DNA of 23,139 bases, taken from NCBI GenBank assembly GCA_035486285.1, contig DATHNF010000030.1:1-23139 (forward strand), given 5' to 3'. Below are positions 1 to 6,295 of the stretch, one piece after another. Positions within the stretch are counted from its first letter, which is position 1, and every line of letters starts with the position of its first letter. Source of the DNA: DATHNF01 sp035486285 (GTDB taxonomy: Bacteria > Patescibacteriota > Saccharimonadia > Saccharimonadales > UBA4665). The notes beneath the pieces were generated by a model. It worked only from the letters and a program-made list of their open reading frames with translations. It was not told the DNA's origin and searched no databases. Made by a program: the position numbers and the translations under genes.

Positions 1-45
1 ATGAATACATTATAACTTATTTATTATATTTAGTTAAATCATAAG

Positions 46-108
46 GGTGCGGTGATACTGGTTTAGTAGCCAAGAAAATGTTTCTAACCCTGGCTAGCAT
101 ACTGCACC
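46..108. repeat. Nested inverted repeats upstream of the metalloprotease gene
   Basis: The arms GGTGCGGT (46-53) and ACTGCACC (101-108) pair over 8 bp with one G-U. Inside them TAGCCA (67-72) pairs with TGGCTA (91-96), and inside that AGAAA (73-77) pairs with TTTCT (81-85). This is a compact nested structure with no T-run. It could be the end of an upstream transcript, a small structured RNA, or a degenerate element. It is not a tRNA, because it lacks a T-arm and a TTCRA loop. Its function is unknown. Confidence 0.35.
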
Positions 109-114
109 ACAGAT
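102..114 (+). repeat. 13-bp direct repeat, copy 1
   Basis: CTGCACCACAGAT occurs here and again at 825-837, in both cases just upstream of a short orphan gene and next to inverted repeats. In copy 1 it overlaps the outer arm of the nested structure at 46-108. The second copy forms the 5' arm of a hairpin. Whether this is a remnant mobile element, a regulatory site or chance is not decidable here. Confidence 0.45.
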
Positions 115-126
115 TAGAGCATTAAG

Positions 127-155
127 GACGTCAGAACCAAACTGGCGTCTTTGTT
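127..155 (+). terminator. Weak hairpin, possible terminator
   Basis: GACGTCAG (127-134) pairs with CTGGCGTC (142-149), 8 bp with one G-T wobble, around a 7-nt loop. TTTGTT follows. It may end a plus-strand transcript arriving from before the window. The U-tract is short and interrupted, and the -10 box of the next gene starts at 155, so the two elements abut. Confidence 0.35.
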
Positions 156-160
156 ATAGT
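152..160 (+). promoter_or_regulatory. Extended -10 promoter of the metalloprotease gene
   Basis: TG (152-153), one base, then TATAGT (155-160) form an extended -10 element. The ATG at 167 begins 6 nt after the -10 box, where transcription would be expected to start, so the mRNA is predicted to be leaderless. No good -35 box is visible at 17 bp. The same spacing occurs at 880-892 and, on the other strand, at 1394-1387. Confidence 0.55.
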
Positions 161-166
161 GTGGGC

Positions 167-802
167 ATGATCAAAGTGATTCACTATCAAAACGAAGCAA
201 CTGAAAAACCACTTGAAGCAAGTATTTCCAAATATTATGACGAGGTTCGTGAATTACTTCCAGGACTGCCCAAAACTGTCAAAATCTATTTCGGCGACTA
301 CGGCATTATCCCCGAGAGCGGCGTGGGTGGCTATGCCTATTCTGATGACATTATTACCATTTCAATTGATCCAGATTTTCAAGACAAAAAGAAGCAACTT
401 AACGATATTCGCCCAACAATTTTTCATGAAGCATTTCATCAGTATCAAAGTTATACTGGAGAGAGTGGCCCTTTTTCGGCAATTGAGAATGCTATCTACG
501 AGGGTATGGCAACTGTATTTGAACGAGAATACTGTCACATCTGGCAACCATATGGTGATTATAGAGAAACTGCAGAAGATAACCTGAAAAAGTGGCTAAA
601 GGATTTACAGCAATTAAGTCCTGAAGATTTTCAAAATACTTATAGTGAATGGAAATTTTACCATCCAAAATTAAAAGAACGCTGGATTGTTTATAAAGTT
701 GGCACCTGGATTACTGACCAAGTTTTAGAAAAGCAAAAGCTAAGTATAATTGACTTGAGCGCTAAAACTGCAGCCGACGTGCTCAAACTATACGACCAGT
801 AA
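167..802 (+). CDS. Predicted HExxH zinc metalloprotease, DUF2268-like
   Basis: This 211-aa soluble protein carries HEAFH at residues 87-91, the zinc-binding and catalytic motif of gluzincin-type metallopeptidases. A Glu follows in YEGMA, 21 residues after the second His, fitting the third zinc ligand. The arrangement resembles DUF2268-like predicted Zn-dependent proteases. No signal peptide or membrane segment is visible, so it is probably cytoplasmic, and its substrate is unknown. A GTG at 161 would add two residues but lies directly against the TATAGT -10 box, so ATG 167 is preferred, giving a leaderless mRNA. The gene is monocistronic. Metalloprotease fold: fairly sure. Family name: moderate. 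Confidence 0.75.
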   Translation: MIKVIHYQNEATEKPLEASISKYYDEVRELLPGLPKTVKIYFGDYGIIPESGVGGYAYSDDIITISIDPDFQDKKKQLNDIRPTIFHEAFHQYQSYTGESGPFSAIENAIYEGMATVFEREYCHIWQPYGDYRETAEDNLKKWLKDLQQLSPEDFQNTYSEWKFYHPKLKERWIVYKVGTWITDQVLEKQKLSIIDLSAKTAADVLKLYDQ

Positions 803-824
803 AGTTTTGACCTCAGCGAGTACG

Positions 825-837
825 CTGCACCACAGAT
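825..837 (+). repeat. 13-bp direct repeat, copy 2
   Basis: This is the second copy of CTGCACCACAGAT, identical over 13 bases to 102-114. It overlaps the 5' arm of the 830-852 hairpin. Confidence 0.45.
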
Positions 838-852
838 AGAAGGTTTCTGTGG
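830..852 (+). terminator. Hairpin after the metalloprotease gene
   Basis: CCACAGA (830-836) and TCTGTGG (846-852) form a perfect 7-bp stem with a 9-nt loop. The stem includes part of a CTGCACCACAGAT repeat shared with 102-114. There is no long U-tract behind it, so it is at best a weak terminator. It separates the metalloprotease gene from the promoter at 880. Confidence 0.35.
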
Positions 853-879
853 GTTAGAATGCTTCATTAACAATTGGTG

Positions 880-885
880 TATAAT
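880..885 (+). promoter_or_regulatory. Consensus -10 box, TATAAT
   Basis: A perfect TATAAT lies 6 nt before the ATG at 892. No convincing -35 box is seen. The spacing predicts a transcript starting at or next to the start codon, that is, a leaderless mRNA. Confidence 0.55.
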
Positions 886-891
886 CCAGCT

Positions 892-1119
892 ATGAGTGAA
901 GCTGTTCCAGCGTTGTTTGCAGAAGAGTTAAATGTGTTTGAAGAGCACCTTGACGAGTGGCTCGAGCATGACTTGGGCAGGTTTGTTTTAATAAAAGGGT
1001 GTGATACAAGCGGACCTTTTGACACACAAAGAGACGCTATAACAGTTGGTTACCAAACGTACGGTAATGTGCCTTTCTTAACCAAAGAGGTTCTTCCGCT
1101 TGAGAGAATAGCTAGTTAA
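892..1119 (+). CDS. Small conserved protein of unknown function
   Basis: This 75-aa acidic protein has an N-terminal helix-like stretch (FEEHLDEWLEHDLGRF) followed by a compact beta-like core reading LGRFVLIKG, then PFDTQRDAI, then VPFLTKEVLP. This pattern (G-x-FVLIKG, FDT-x3-A, G-x-x-PFL) recalls a widespread family of small uncharacterised bacterial proteins. I know of no assigned role. A TTG start at 874 would overlap the TATAAT box, so ATG 892 is chosen. The gene converges with the minus-strand gene ending at 1112, and their stop regions overlap by 8 bp. Confidence 0.7.
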   Translation: MSEAVPALFAEELNVFEEHLDEWLEHDLGRFVLIKGCDTSGPFDTQRDAITVGYQTYGNVPFLTKEVLPLERIAS

Positions 1120-1387
1120 TTTGACTAGCGATGCCTTTGGTGCTCTGTTCAGTTTGCCGCCTTATTTCTCTGGCCATTCTTACTCCCCCTACAGCAAGTT
1201 GGGATGCAAAGATAACGCCAAGGACAACAAAGTCGCCAAGATTATCCTTGCCAAAAAAGGTCGCGTCTAGACCAAAGTAAATCGCATTTGTAATTTCTCC
1301 CAGGGAGCCCGTCACTACTTGGATGCCAGCTATAGGTTCAGCCTGGAATGCCTCCATCGTACGTCTTGCTACATGAGAAGTGCGCAT
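1112..1387 (-). CDS. Small predicted membrane protein, unknown
   Basis: This 91-aa protein has one clearly hydrophobic stretch at about residues 50-70 (FVVLGVIFASQLAVGGV), followed by a basic segment (RMAREIRRQ), as expected for a single membrane span with a positive cytoplasmic side. A second, weaker hydrophobic stretch lies around residues 31-45. It matches no family I recognise. A TTG at 1423 could add 12 residues, but an extended -10 box lies between that TTG and the ATG at 1387, so 1387 is the start. Confidence 0.5.
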   Translation of the reverse strand: MRTSHVARRTMEAFQAEPIAGIQVVTGSLGEITNAIYFGLDATFFGKDNLGDFVVLGVIFASQLAVGGVRMAREIRRQTEQSTKGIASQIN

Positions 1388-1393
1388 ATTAAT

Positions 1394-1402
1394 ATTATAC
1401 CA
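1394..1402 (-). promoter_or_regulatory. Extended -10 promoter of the small membrane protein
   Basis: Read on the minus strand, TGGTATAAT is a perfect extended -10 element (TGnTATAAT). It is followed by ATTAAT and then the ATG at 1387. The 6-nt gap puts the expected transcription start at the start codon and predicts a leaderless mRNA. Confidence 0.6.
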
Positions 1403-1459
1403 TTGTAATACTTTTTTATCCAATTGATTGCTCAGTTAGGCGCTCGACTTTGAGGAGCA

Positions 1460-2113
1460 CTAGACCACGACGCGGCGGGGGCGAAGGATGCGTTTGCGGC
1501 GGCCAGCGGGGACTTTGAGCTTCTTAAGACGGTCAGCGACCTGGTCAGCCTCAGCTTCCATGCCATGGTTCATGTAAGCTTTATGGAGTAGCGTGAACGT
1601 CTCCCTGTTGGGCTCTAGCTCTGAAGCTTTTTCTAGCTCTTGGAACATAATTTTGTCATTGCCAAGCTTCTCTTGAACTTTGGCATAGGCGACATGGCGG
1701 GCAGCGAGGTTGTCTTCGAGCTTGAGGGCTTGTTCGAAAGCAATGGCGGCTTTCTCGTAGTTTTCGGTTTCATAATATATCAAGCCAAGATTATGCAGGC
1801 TGGAGGGTGTGGCTTCGATACTGGAGGCGATTTCGAAGCAATCAATGGCGTCACGATATTCTTTTTGTTTGGCGTAGAGAATGCCCAGACGGTTGTAAGC
1901 GGCAGCGTTCTTTTCGTCGATCTTTAATATGGTTAGGAGGGCTTTCTCGGCACGCAGGAAGCGGTTTTCGCGCATACCTTGGTGGGCAATGTCCCACAAG
2001 CGGCCCAAACGGTCGCCGACGCGACGTGAGACATTAGCGAACTCGTCATCATGGACGTGGGCACTGTGATATGCCAGGAGGCCAAAGATTGCCACTATCA
2101 GTAATTCATACAT
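1460..2113 (-). CDS. Membrane-anchored TPR protein
   Basis: This is a 217-aa protein. Residues 3-17 (ELLIVAIFGLLAYHS) form a short hydrophobic N-terminal anchor or uncleaved signal. From about residue 45 to 190 come tetratricopeptide repeats, recognisable by NAAAYNRLGILYAKQKEY, SSLHNLGLIYYETENYEKA and FEQALKLED. TPRs form superhelical protein-binding scaffolds, and the partner here is unknown. The C-terminus is very basic (GRRKRILRPRR). The gene seems to have its own promoter and lies 55 nt downstream of the delta-prime-like gene. TPR assignment: sure. Specific function: none can be given. Confidence 0.85.
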   Translation of the reverse strand: MYELLIVAIFGLLAYHSAHVHDDEFANVSRRVGDRLGRLWDIAHQGMRENRFLRAEKALLTILKIDEKNAAAYNRLGILYAKQKEYRDAIDCFEIASSIEATPSSLHNLGLIYYETENYEKAAIAFEQALKLEDNLAARHVAYAKVQEKLGNDKIMFQELEKASELEPNRETFTLLHKAYMNHGMEAEADQVADRLKKLKVPAGRRKRILRPRRVVV

Positions 2114-2126
2114 AGGCTGTCTTCTT

Positions 2127-2135
2127 ATTATAGCA
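2127..2135 (-). promoter_or_regulatory. Extended -10 promoter of the TPR gene
   Basis: On the minus strand TGCTATAAT is a perfect extended -10 element. The ATG at 2113 lies 13 nt downstream, so the predicted leader is only about 7 nt. No clear -35 box is seen. Confidence 0.5.
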
Positions 2136-2168
2136 TTAAAAGCTTTAGCTTCCCGGGTACTAGCCTTC

Positions 2169-3029
2169 CTACAGCTGGAGCATCAGGTTGGTGAGGGCCA
2201 GCTTGGGTTGGGCGTTTCGCTGCAAGGCTTCGGCGGCCGCGTAACTGGCCGTTAAGACCGCTTGCCACTTAGCAGCTGCCGGCCCAGTGGCTGTTTGCAG
2301 GCTGACATGGGCCATTTGCTGGAGGATTCCTGCCGTATCACGGGCCAGCTGGCGCTGCTTGGCCAGTTCGTCGACTAATAAGAGCCGCTCATAGGCCGTT
2401 TGGCTCAATAAGCGCCGGGCAGTCTCAGTGGCCGCCAGCAGCGGATGTTCGGTTTCGGCCAACAGCGCCTGCATGAGGCCAGGCAAACCGGCGCTAATAG
2501 CGTAGGCACGTTTGACCGCTGGTTCGTCAAAGCCGCCTTGGTCGTGGAAGAAAGCTTCAGCCTTGGCCCGCTCTGGCCGCTGCACAGTGACTAGCTGCGC
2601 GCGGGAGCGAATGGTCAGCAGTAAGGCTTGGCTATGGCTAGCGGTGAGCACCACTACAGTCCCGATCGGCGGTTCCTCGAGTGTCTTGAGCAAGGCGTTC
2701 TGGGCTTCGATAGTCAATAAATGAGCGTTTTCTATGATGACGGCGCGGTTCGGCAGTTGCGGCACCGGCACTTTCAGACTCAAGAAATGCTCTAGCTCGC
2801 GGACGGCTTCAATGCTAATTGCTTTGCCCTCCTGCGGACTGACAACCATGCCATAAGGATAGTCAGCAAACCCTTGCGTCGTCAAGCCGAGGATAGCCTC
2901 GATTAACTCGGTGGCCAGGGCTAATTTGCCACTCCCGGCAGGGCCAACTAGCAGTACAGCATGTGATGGCGTCTGGGCAAAGGCTGCTATTTGGCGCTCA
3001 GTCACAGGATGTACTAGTAGGTCACTCAT
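2169..3029 (-). CDS. holB: DNA polymerase III delta-prime-like clamp-loader ATPase
   Basis: This 286-aa AAA+ protein has a Walker A motif GPAGSGK (residues 29-35), a Walker B-like IIENAHL (about 98-104) followed by EAQNALLKTLEEPP (109-122), and a sensor region TIRSRAQL around 139-146. This order is characteristic of the clamp-loader delta-prime/tau family, which opens and loads the sliding clamp in DNA replication. The Cys of the usual SRC motif is Ala, and no zinc-binding Cys cluster is visible. With an intact P-loop and a length near 290, delta-prime is more likely than full-length tau/gamma. The ATG overlaps the stop of the upstream pseudouridine synthase (ATGA), implying coupled translation. 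Confidence 0.85.
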   Translation of the reverse strand: MSDLLVHPVTERQIAAFAQTPSHAVLLVGPAGSGKLALATELIEAILGLTTQGFADYPYGMVVSPQEGKAISIEAVRELEHFLSLKVPVPQLPNRAVIIENAHLLTIEAQNALLKTLEEPPIGTVVVLTASHSQALLLTIRSRAQLVTVQRPERAKAEAFFHDQGGFDEPAVKRAYAISAGLPGLMQALLAETEHPLLAATETARRLLSQTAYERLLLVDELAKQRQLARDTAGILQQMAHVSLQTATGPAAAKWQAVLTASYAAAEALQRNAQPKLALTNLMLQL

Positions 3030-3907
3030 GTGTTCAGCAACTCCTCAAAATCTTTGGGAGTTGGTATTTCGAAGACTTTTCGCTGCTTGTTGGGCAAAGT
3101 AAGCTCCAAGCTCCGAGCGTGCAGGAAGAGCCGCTCTGCCGGCTTCCCCCCGTAGAAAGTGTCGCCGACAATAGGATGGCCAAGATGCTCTAGGTGGACT
3201 CGCAGCTGGTGCGTCCGGCCGGTTGTTGGCTGCAGCTCTAGCAGGCTGAGCTGGCCGTTGGTTTGGAGTACTTTATAGGCGGTTTGGGCGGATTTGCCAT
3301 TAGCCCCCACCCGGAAAGTCTGGGGCTTCTTAGGATTGCGCTCAATCGGCATGTCAATAATCGCTTGCTGCTGGTCCAACGTACCGCTTACCACGGCCAC
3401 GTAGGTTTTCTTGACCTTGCGCTGCGAGAACTGCTTCTGCAGCCAGCTCAAGGCCTCCGGCGTCTTAGCGCAAATCATCACGCCACTGGTTGCCCGGTCT
3501 AAACGATGGACAATGCCGGCCCTATCTCCTATCGCCAGCGTATTCCCCGGTTTAGATTTGGACAAAATATGACTGCCGAGCCAACTGGCGACGGTAGCCT
3601 CCGGATTAAAGGCACCCTTACTGTGCGTTAATAGGCCAAGCGGCTTATTGATGACGACACAATCCTTATTCTCAAAAACTATAGGCAGGTCAATATCCGG
3701 CAGTACCGGCAAAACCTCCGCTTGGTAGTCAATTACAATCTTGTCAGTCGGGCGTATTTTATATCCAGCTTTCAGCTGTGGCACACCATTGATTACGACT
3801 TTGCCTTCGTCGATCAGGTGCGCGGCCGCGGCCCGGCTCAATGTCGGCAACTGCCGTATAACGTACTGGTCGAGCCGTTCCGCCCGTGAAATCTCAAGAT
3901 TACTCAC
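3026..3907 (-). CDS. rluD: RluA/RluD-family pseudouridine synthase
   Basis: This 293-aa enzyme has an N-terminal S4 RNA-binding domain (about 1-60, with RLDQYVIRQLPTLSRAAAAH). The catalytic domain contains VINKPLGLLTHSKG (85-98) and the signature GIVHRLDRATSG (131-142), whose Asp137 is the expected catalytic nucleophile. Family members convert uridine to pseudouridine in 23S rRNA or tRNA. The S4 domain and length fit the RluD/RluC side, but the exact target cannot be read from sequence. The start is GTG, directly after the trpS TAG, with a GAGGG ribosome-binding site inside the end of trpS. It is the third large gene of the trpS unit. Confidence 0.9.
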   Translation of the reverse strand: MSNLEISRAERLDQYVIRQLPTLSRAAAAHLIDEGKVVINGVPQLKAGYKIRPTDKIVIDYQAEVLPVLPDIDLPIVFENKDCVVINKPLGLLTHSKGAFNPEATVASWLGSHILSKSKPGNTLAIGDRAGIVHRLDRATSGVMICAKTPEALSWLQKQFSQRKVKKTYVAVVSGTLDQQQAIIDMPIERNPKKPQTFRVGANGKSAQTAYKVLQTNGQLSLLELQPTTGRTHQLRVHLEHLGHPIVGDTFYGGKPAERLFLHARSLELTLPNKQRKVFEIPTPKDFEELLNT

Positions 3908-4936
3908 CTACGCCCTCAGGCCAACAGCTTTTTGCACCCTCGATAAGGTTTCATTTGCCTTGCCACTCATAGCCTTTTCAGATGTATCCAGTTTGGTACG
4001 TATCACTTGGTCGTCAACTTGTGCCAGTTTAGCCTGAAAGTCTACCAAAAAGGCGGTTACGGCATCGGCTACGGCTGTCTTGAGCGGTCCGTATTGGTCC
4101 TGGCCTATAAACTTTGCTGGATCGGCACCGAATAATTTCAACATATCCAGCAAGTTGCTGACGCCTGGTTGCTGCTGGTAATCATATTGGACCTTGCCGA
4201 GGCTGTCAGTTTCGGCGCTCATGATTTTCTTACGAGCCTCGTCGGGCGTATCTGTCAGGAAAACCACCCCTTTGCCGGATTCATCGCTTTTGCTCATTTT
4301 TTTGGCAGGATTTTGCAGGTCGCGTATGCGCAGACCTTGGTCTTTGCCGAAGAATTCGTGCTGTTCTTTGGCTGCCTTTGGCACTACTAACAGGTCGCCA
4401 AACTGTTTATTCAAACGCTCGGCAATGTCACGAGTAAATTCTAAATGCTGAGTCTGGTCATCGCCAACGGGCACATATTCCGCGCCGTATAGTAAAATAT
4501 CCGCCGCCATTAGAACCGGATAGTTAAACAACCCGACACTGGTGCGGTTCTCGTTCAAACTGGCAGACTTTTCTTTAAACTGCGTCATGCGCGACATTTC
4601 GCCGAAGCCAGTGAAACAATCAAGAATCCACGTCAACTCGCTATGCGCTGGTATATAGCTTTGGCGGTAAATAAACACGTTTTCGTTGTCTAAAGGCAGT
4701 CCAGCCGCAGTGAAAACGCGCAGGTTCTGCATAATTGCTTCTTGCAGCAGCTGGTGATCAATTGGCGTCGTGAAGCTATGCAGGTCAGGTATGAACAGGT
4801 TAACCTGGTACTCGCCGGCCTTTTGTCTAGCTATATCAACTACCGGCAGCAAGGCGCCCAAATAGTTGCCGATATGCAGGTCATTGTTTGCTCTCAGGCC
4901 AGTGAGGATTACTGGTTTACTCATCTTCCCAGCCAT
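3908..4936 (-). CDS. trpS: Tryptophanyl-tRNA synthetase
   Basis: This 342-aa class I aminoacyl-tRNA synthetase charges tRNA-Trp. The HIGH-like motif is LHIGNYLGA (20-28), after TGLRANN. The KMSKS loop is intact at 213-217 (PAKKMSKSDES). Family hallmarks GEMSRMTQFK (112-121) and VPVGDDQTQHLE (155-166) are present. Length agrees with bacterial TrpRS. The ATG at 4936 overlaps the previous stop as TAATG and has AAAGGG as its ribosome-binding site; an internal ATG at 4924 is less likely. The tandem Trp-codon leader modules far upstream (5835-6370) suggest that expression follows tryptophanyl-tRNA charging, which is inference. Confidence 0.97.
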   Translation of the reverse strand: MAGKMSKPVILTGLRANNDLHIGNYLGALLPVVDIARQKAGEYQVNLFIPDLHSFTTPIDHQLLQEAIMQNLRVFTAAGLPLDNENVFIYRQSYIPAHSELTWILDCFTGFGEMSRMTQFKEKSASLNENRTSVGLFNYPVLMAADILLYGAEYVPVGDDQTQHLEFTRDIAERLNKQFGDLLVVPKAAKEQHEFFGKDQGLRIRDLQNPAKKMSKSDESGKGVVFLTDTPDEARKKIMSAETDSLGKVQYDYQQQPGVSNLLDMLKLFGADPAKFIGQDQYGPLKTAVADAVTAFLVDFQAKLAQVDDQVIRTKLDTSEKAMSGKANETLSRVQKAVGLRA

Positions 4937-5805
4937 TATACCCTTTCTGGCGCTGCCCTGGAACGTAATAGTTCATATTGCGAAGTATAGACGGCAGGGT
5001 CCAAGCCTTCGCTAAAACCGTTGATATTGGATATCAAATACGTGTGCGAACGTAGCTTGAAACCAATTTCGCTGGCAACCCTGCCTATAACCTTGCTTAA
5101 TGAGGCCATTCTTTTGGGCTCTCTTGTGTATTCGGCCATCCCTGAGCCGCCTAAGTGCAGGCTAGCATTAAAGCCTTGTTGGGCTGCCGTCAATATATCC
5201 ATGGCCATCATGACATTTATAGAGGGTACGAGGCCGCTGGTCTTTGGGCTGGCGTCTTCCAGCCCAAATATCCCAACCTCCTGGGGCGAGCATTCCGTTT
5301 CATTTACTATCCGCGAGCCCTGGAACTCTTTGGCGGTAGCTTCTACAGTCGCTTGGTATAGAGTTCGGTGCCGCGTGAAGAACTTGCTTACCCGGATCGG
5401 CGGATTATTGGGGTTCAGCTCTAATATGGCACGTAAATGGAGATCGGCTATAGTCTCATCCGCTCTTGGCATTATTGGTATCCGGTGCTCGTTAAGTTCT
5501 TCCTGGATATTTTCTTTGAGCGGTATAGCACAAACAATTTTACTCCTGTACTTTTCCGCCGCGAGGGTTATCTCACCACCAAATAATTTGATATACCGCG
5601 GGCGAGATACCCGGTCATTACCGTTTATGGTATCTGCCGCCAAAACATCCACGCCCGGCGGTAGGCAGCACTCCACGGCTAAATCGTGCGGCTTCTGGTT
5701 ACCTACGTGCACGCCGCGTCGTACCGGCATCGTTTCGGCAGAAATTAGCAGAGAAACTTCTTCCATACTAAAGTTAGCGTGCTTAATATTGAGTAATTCG
5801 CTCAT
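4936..5805 (-). CDS. Unknown 289-aa protein, first large gene of the trpS unit
   Basis: I do not recognise this protein. It is soluble-looking, with no signal peptide or membrane span. It has a run of beta-like segments in the first half (RPRYIKLFGGEITL, YRSKIVCAIPLK), a middle segment with TLYQATVEATAKEF, and a Gly-rich ASLHLGGSGMAEYTREP before a helical C-terminus. Cys47-Cys48 form an adjacent pair. The ATG is well supported: AAGGAG lies 6 nt upstream. It is coupled to trpS by a TAATG overlap. It sits directly behind the second leader terminator, so it should be the gene most strongly controlled by it. Confidence 0.75.
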   Translation of the reverse strand: MSELLNIKHANFSMEEVSLLISAETMPVRRGVHVGNQKPHDLAVECCLPPGVDVLAADTINGNDRVSRPRYIKLFGGEITLAAEKYRSKIVCAIPLKENIQEELNEHRIPIMPRADETIADLHLRAILELNPNNPPIRVSKFFTRHRTLYQATVEATAKEFQGSRIVNETECSPQEVGIFGLEDASPKTSGLVPSINVMMAMDILTAAQQGFNASLHLGGSGMAEYTREPKRMASLSKVIGRVASEIGFKLRSHTYLISNINGFSEGLDPAVYTSQYELLRSRAAPERV

Positions 5806-5834
5806 TTTCTTCTCCTTGTATATATTACAAATTT

Positions 5835-5859
5835 AAAAAACCGCCGGGCTGCGGCGGTT
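5835..5859 (-). terminator. Intrinsic terminator of leader module B
   Basis: On the minus strand AACCGCCG, a 5-nt loop, and CGGCGGTT form an 8-bp perfect stem (arms 5852-5859 and 5839-5846) followed by a run of T. It lies 30 nt upstream of the ATG-proximal region of the 289-aa gene and 27 nt after the stop of leader peptide B. A terminator before a gene, rather than after one, is the mark of attenuation. Confidence 0.85.
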
Positions 5860-5886
5860 ACTGCTTTTCGTTTAGTGTAAGTTTAT

Positions 5887-5991
5887 CTACACCATGAACA
5901 GACCGCCATGCCACATGGCGGTCTGCCAGGATTGGTTATGGATGGTCTGCTTCATAGCTTTAAATTTCTGCGTAACAAATGATTTATTCAT
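5887..5991 (-). CDS. Leader peptide B, 34 aa, with NQxWxTxxxxGGLF motif
   Basis: This short ORF starts at ATG 5991 with GGGAG 7 nt upstream and begins 13 nt after the stop of the 71-aa ORF. It contains two Trp codons (W22, W27), unusual for 34 residues. Residues 19-32 match residues 7-20 of leader peptide A without gaps (NQ, W, T, GGLF identical). The codons for T24-A25 and G29-G30 form the arms of a perfect hairpin, with the W27 codon as its loop. An in-frame start at 6069 exists but would overlap the 71-aa ORF extensively. It is probably a cis-acting regulatory peptide rather than a functional protein. Confidence 0.7.
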   Translation of the reverse strand: MNKSFVTQKFKAMKQTIHNQSWQTAMWHGGLFMV

Positions 5992-6004
5992 GTAAGCTCC
6001 CTCG

Positions 6005-6220
6005 TTAATAGTCTTGCGGATGGCGAGCAAAGCCATGGTGGTGCGGCCTTCGGATCGCCGCCTGGCCAAGCTGTTGCAGTGCTTCTTGCCCTTTTATTCG
6101 ATCCGCAGGCATGGCCCCAGGGCTTCCTTCGGCTACTTGGGGGCGCACTTCTAGGCCGTTAATGATTTCAGGCAGTTGATGGGCTGAAGGTGGCTTGGGG
6201 TTTAGTTTTTCTTGTTCCAT
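6005..6220 (-). CDS. 71-aa Pro/Ala/Gln-rich ORF between the two leader modules
   Basis: This ORF is not recognised. It starts at ATG 6220, about 29 nt after the terminator of module A, with only a weak AAGAG ribosome-binding site. Composition is hydrophilic with many Pro, Gln, Gly and His (RRPHHHGFARH near the C-terminus) and no Trp or Cys. It stands to module A as the 289-aa gene stands to module B: peptide, terminator, then ORF. It could be a small regulated protein, a diverged fragment, or non-coding spacer that happens to be open. Confidence 0.4.
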   Translation of the reverse strand: MEQEKLNPKPPSAHQLPEIINGLEVRPQVAEGSPGAMPADRIKGQEALQQLGQAAIRRPHHHGFARHPQDY

Positions 6221-6249
6221 TACTCTTAGCTCTTTTACGTTTACAAATT

Positions 6250-6271
6250 AAAAACCGCCGGGGTGGCGGTT
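6250..6271 (-). terminator. Intrinsic terminator of leader module A
   Basis: On the minus strand AACCGCC, ACCCC and GGCGGTT make a perfect 7-bp stem with a 5-nt loop, followed by TTT and AATTT. It begins 24 nt after the leader peptide A stop. The stem core and the following AATTTGTAA sequence are near-copies of the module B terminator. Confidence 0.8.
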
Positions 6272-6295
6272 TGGTCTTTGCTTGGCTACTTGGTT

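Larger units (their letters stand above)
5835..5991 (-). promoter_or_regulatory. Attenuator module B, proposed Trp-responsive
   Basis: Four mutually exclusive segments can be laid out on the minus strand: region 1 ACCGCC (5922-5917), region 2 GGCGGT (5907-5902, the two Gly codons of the peptide), region 3 AACCGCC (5859-5853) and region 4 GGCGGTT (5845-5839). Regions 1:2 form a perfect 12-bp hairpin (5899-5925, 3-nt loop), 2:3 would be an antiterminator, and 3:4 is the terminator. The conserved TGG (5928-5926) is 18 nt before region 2. A ribosome stalled there would leave region 2 free to pair with region 3. The segments are seen; the mechanism is inferred from classical trp attenuation. Confidence 0.65.

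Noticed and set aside
46..112. tRNA-like fold with a 7-8 bp acceptor-like stem
   Set aside because: There is no T-stem or TTCRA loop before the 3' arm, no proper D-arm, and the inner stem has a 3-nt loop instead of a 7-nt anticodon loop.
161..166. GTG start of the metalloprotease at 161
   Set aside because: It directly abuts the TATAGT -10 box, so it would lie upstream of the transcription start.
5899..5925. Perfect 12-bp palindromic hairpin as a bidirectional terminator or protein operator
   Set aside because: No T-run follows on either strand, and it lies inside leader peptide B with its arms formed by the T-A and G-G codons. The attenuator reading explains it better.
5887..6069. 60-aa version of leader peptide B starting at 6069
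   Set aside because: It would overlap the 71-aa ORF by 65 bases and has no ribosome-binding site, whereas ATG 5991 has GGGAG at 7 nt.
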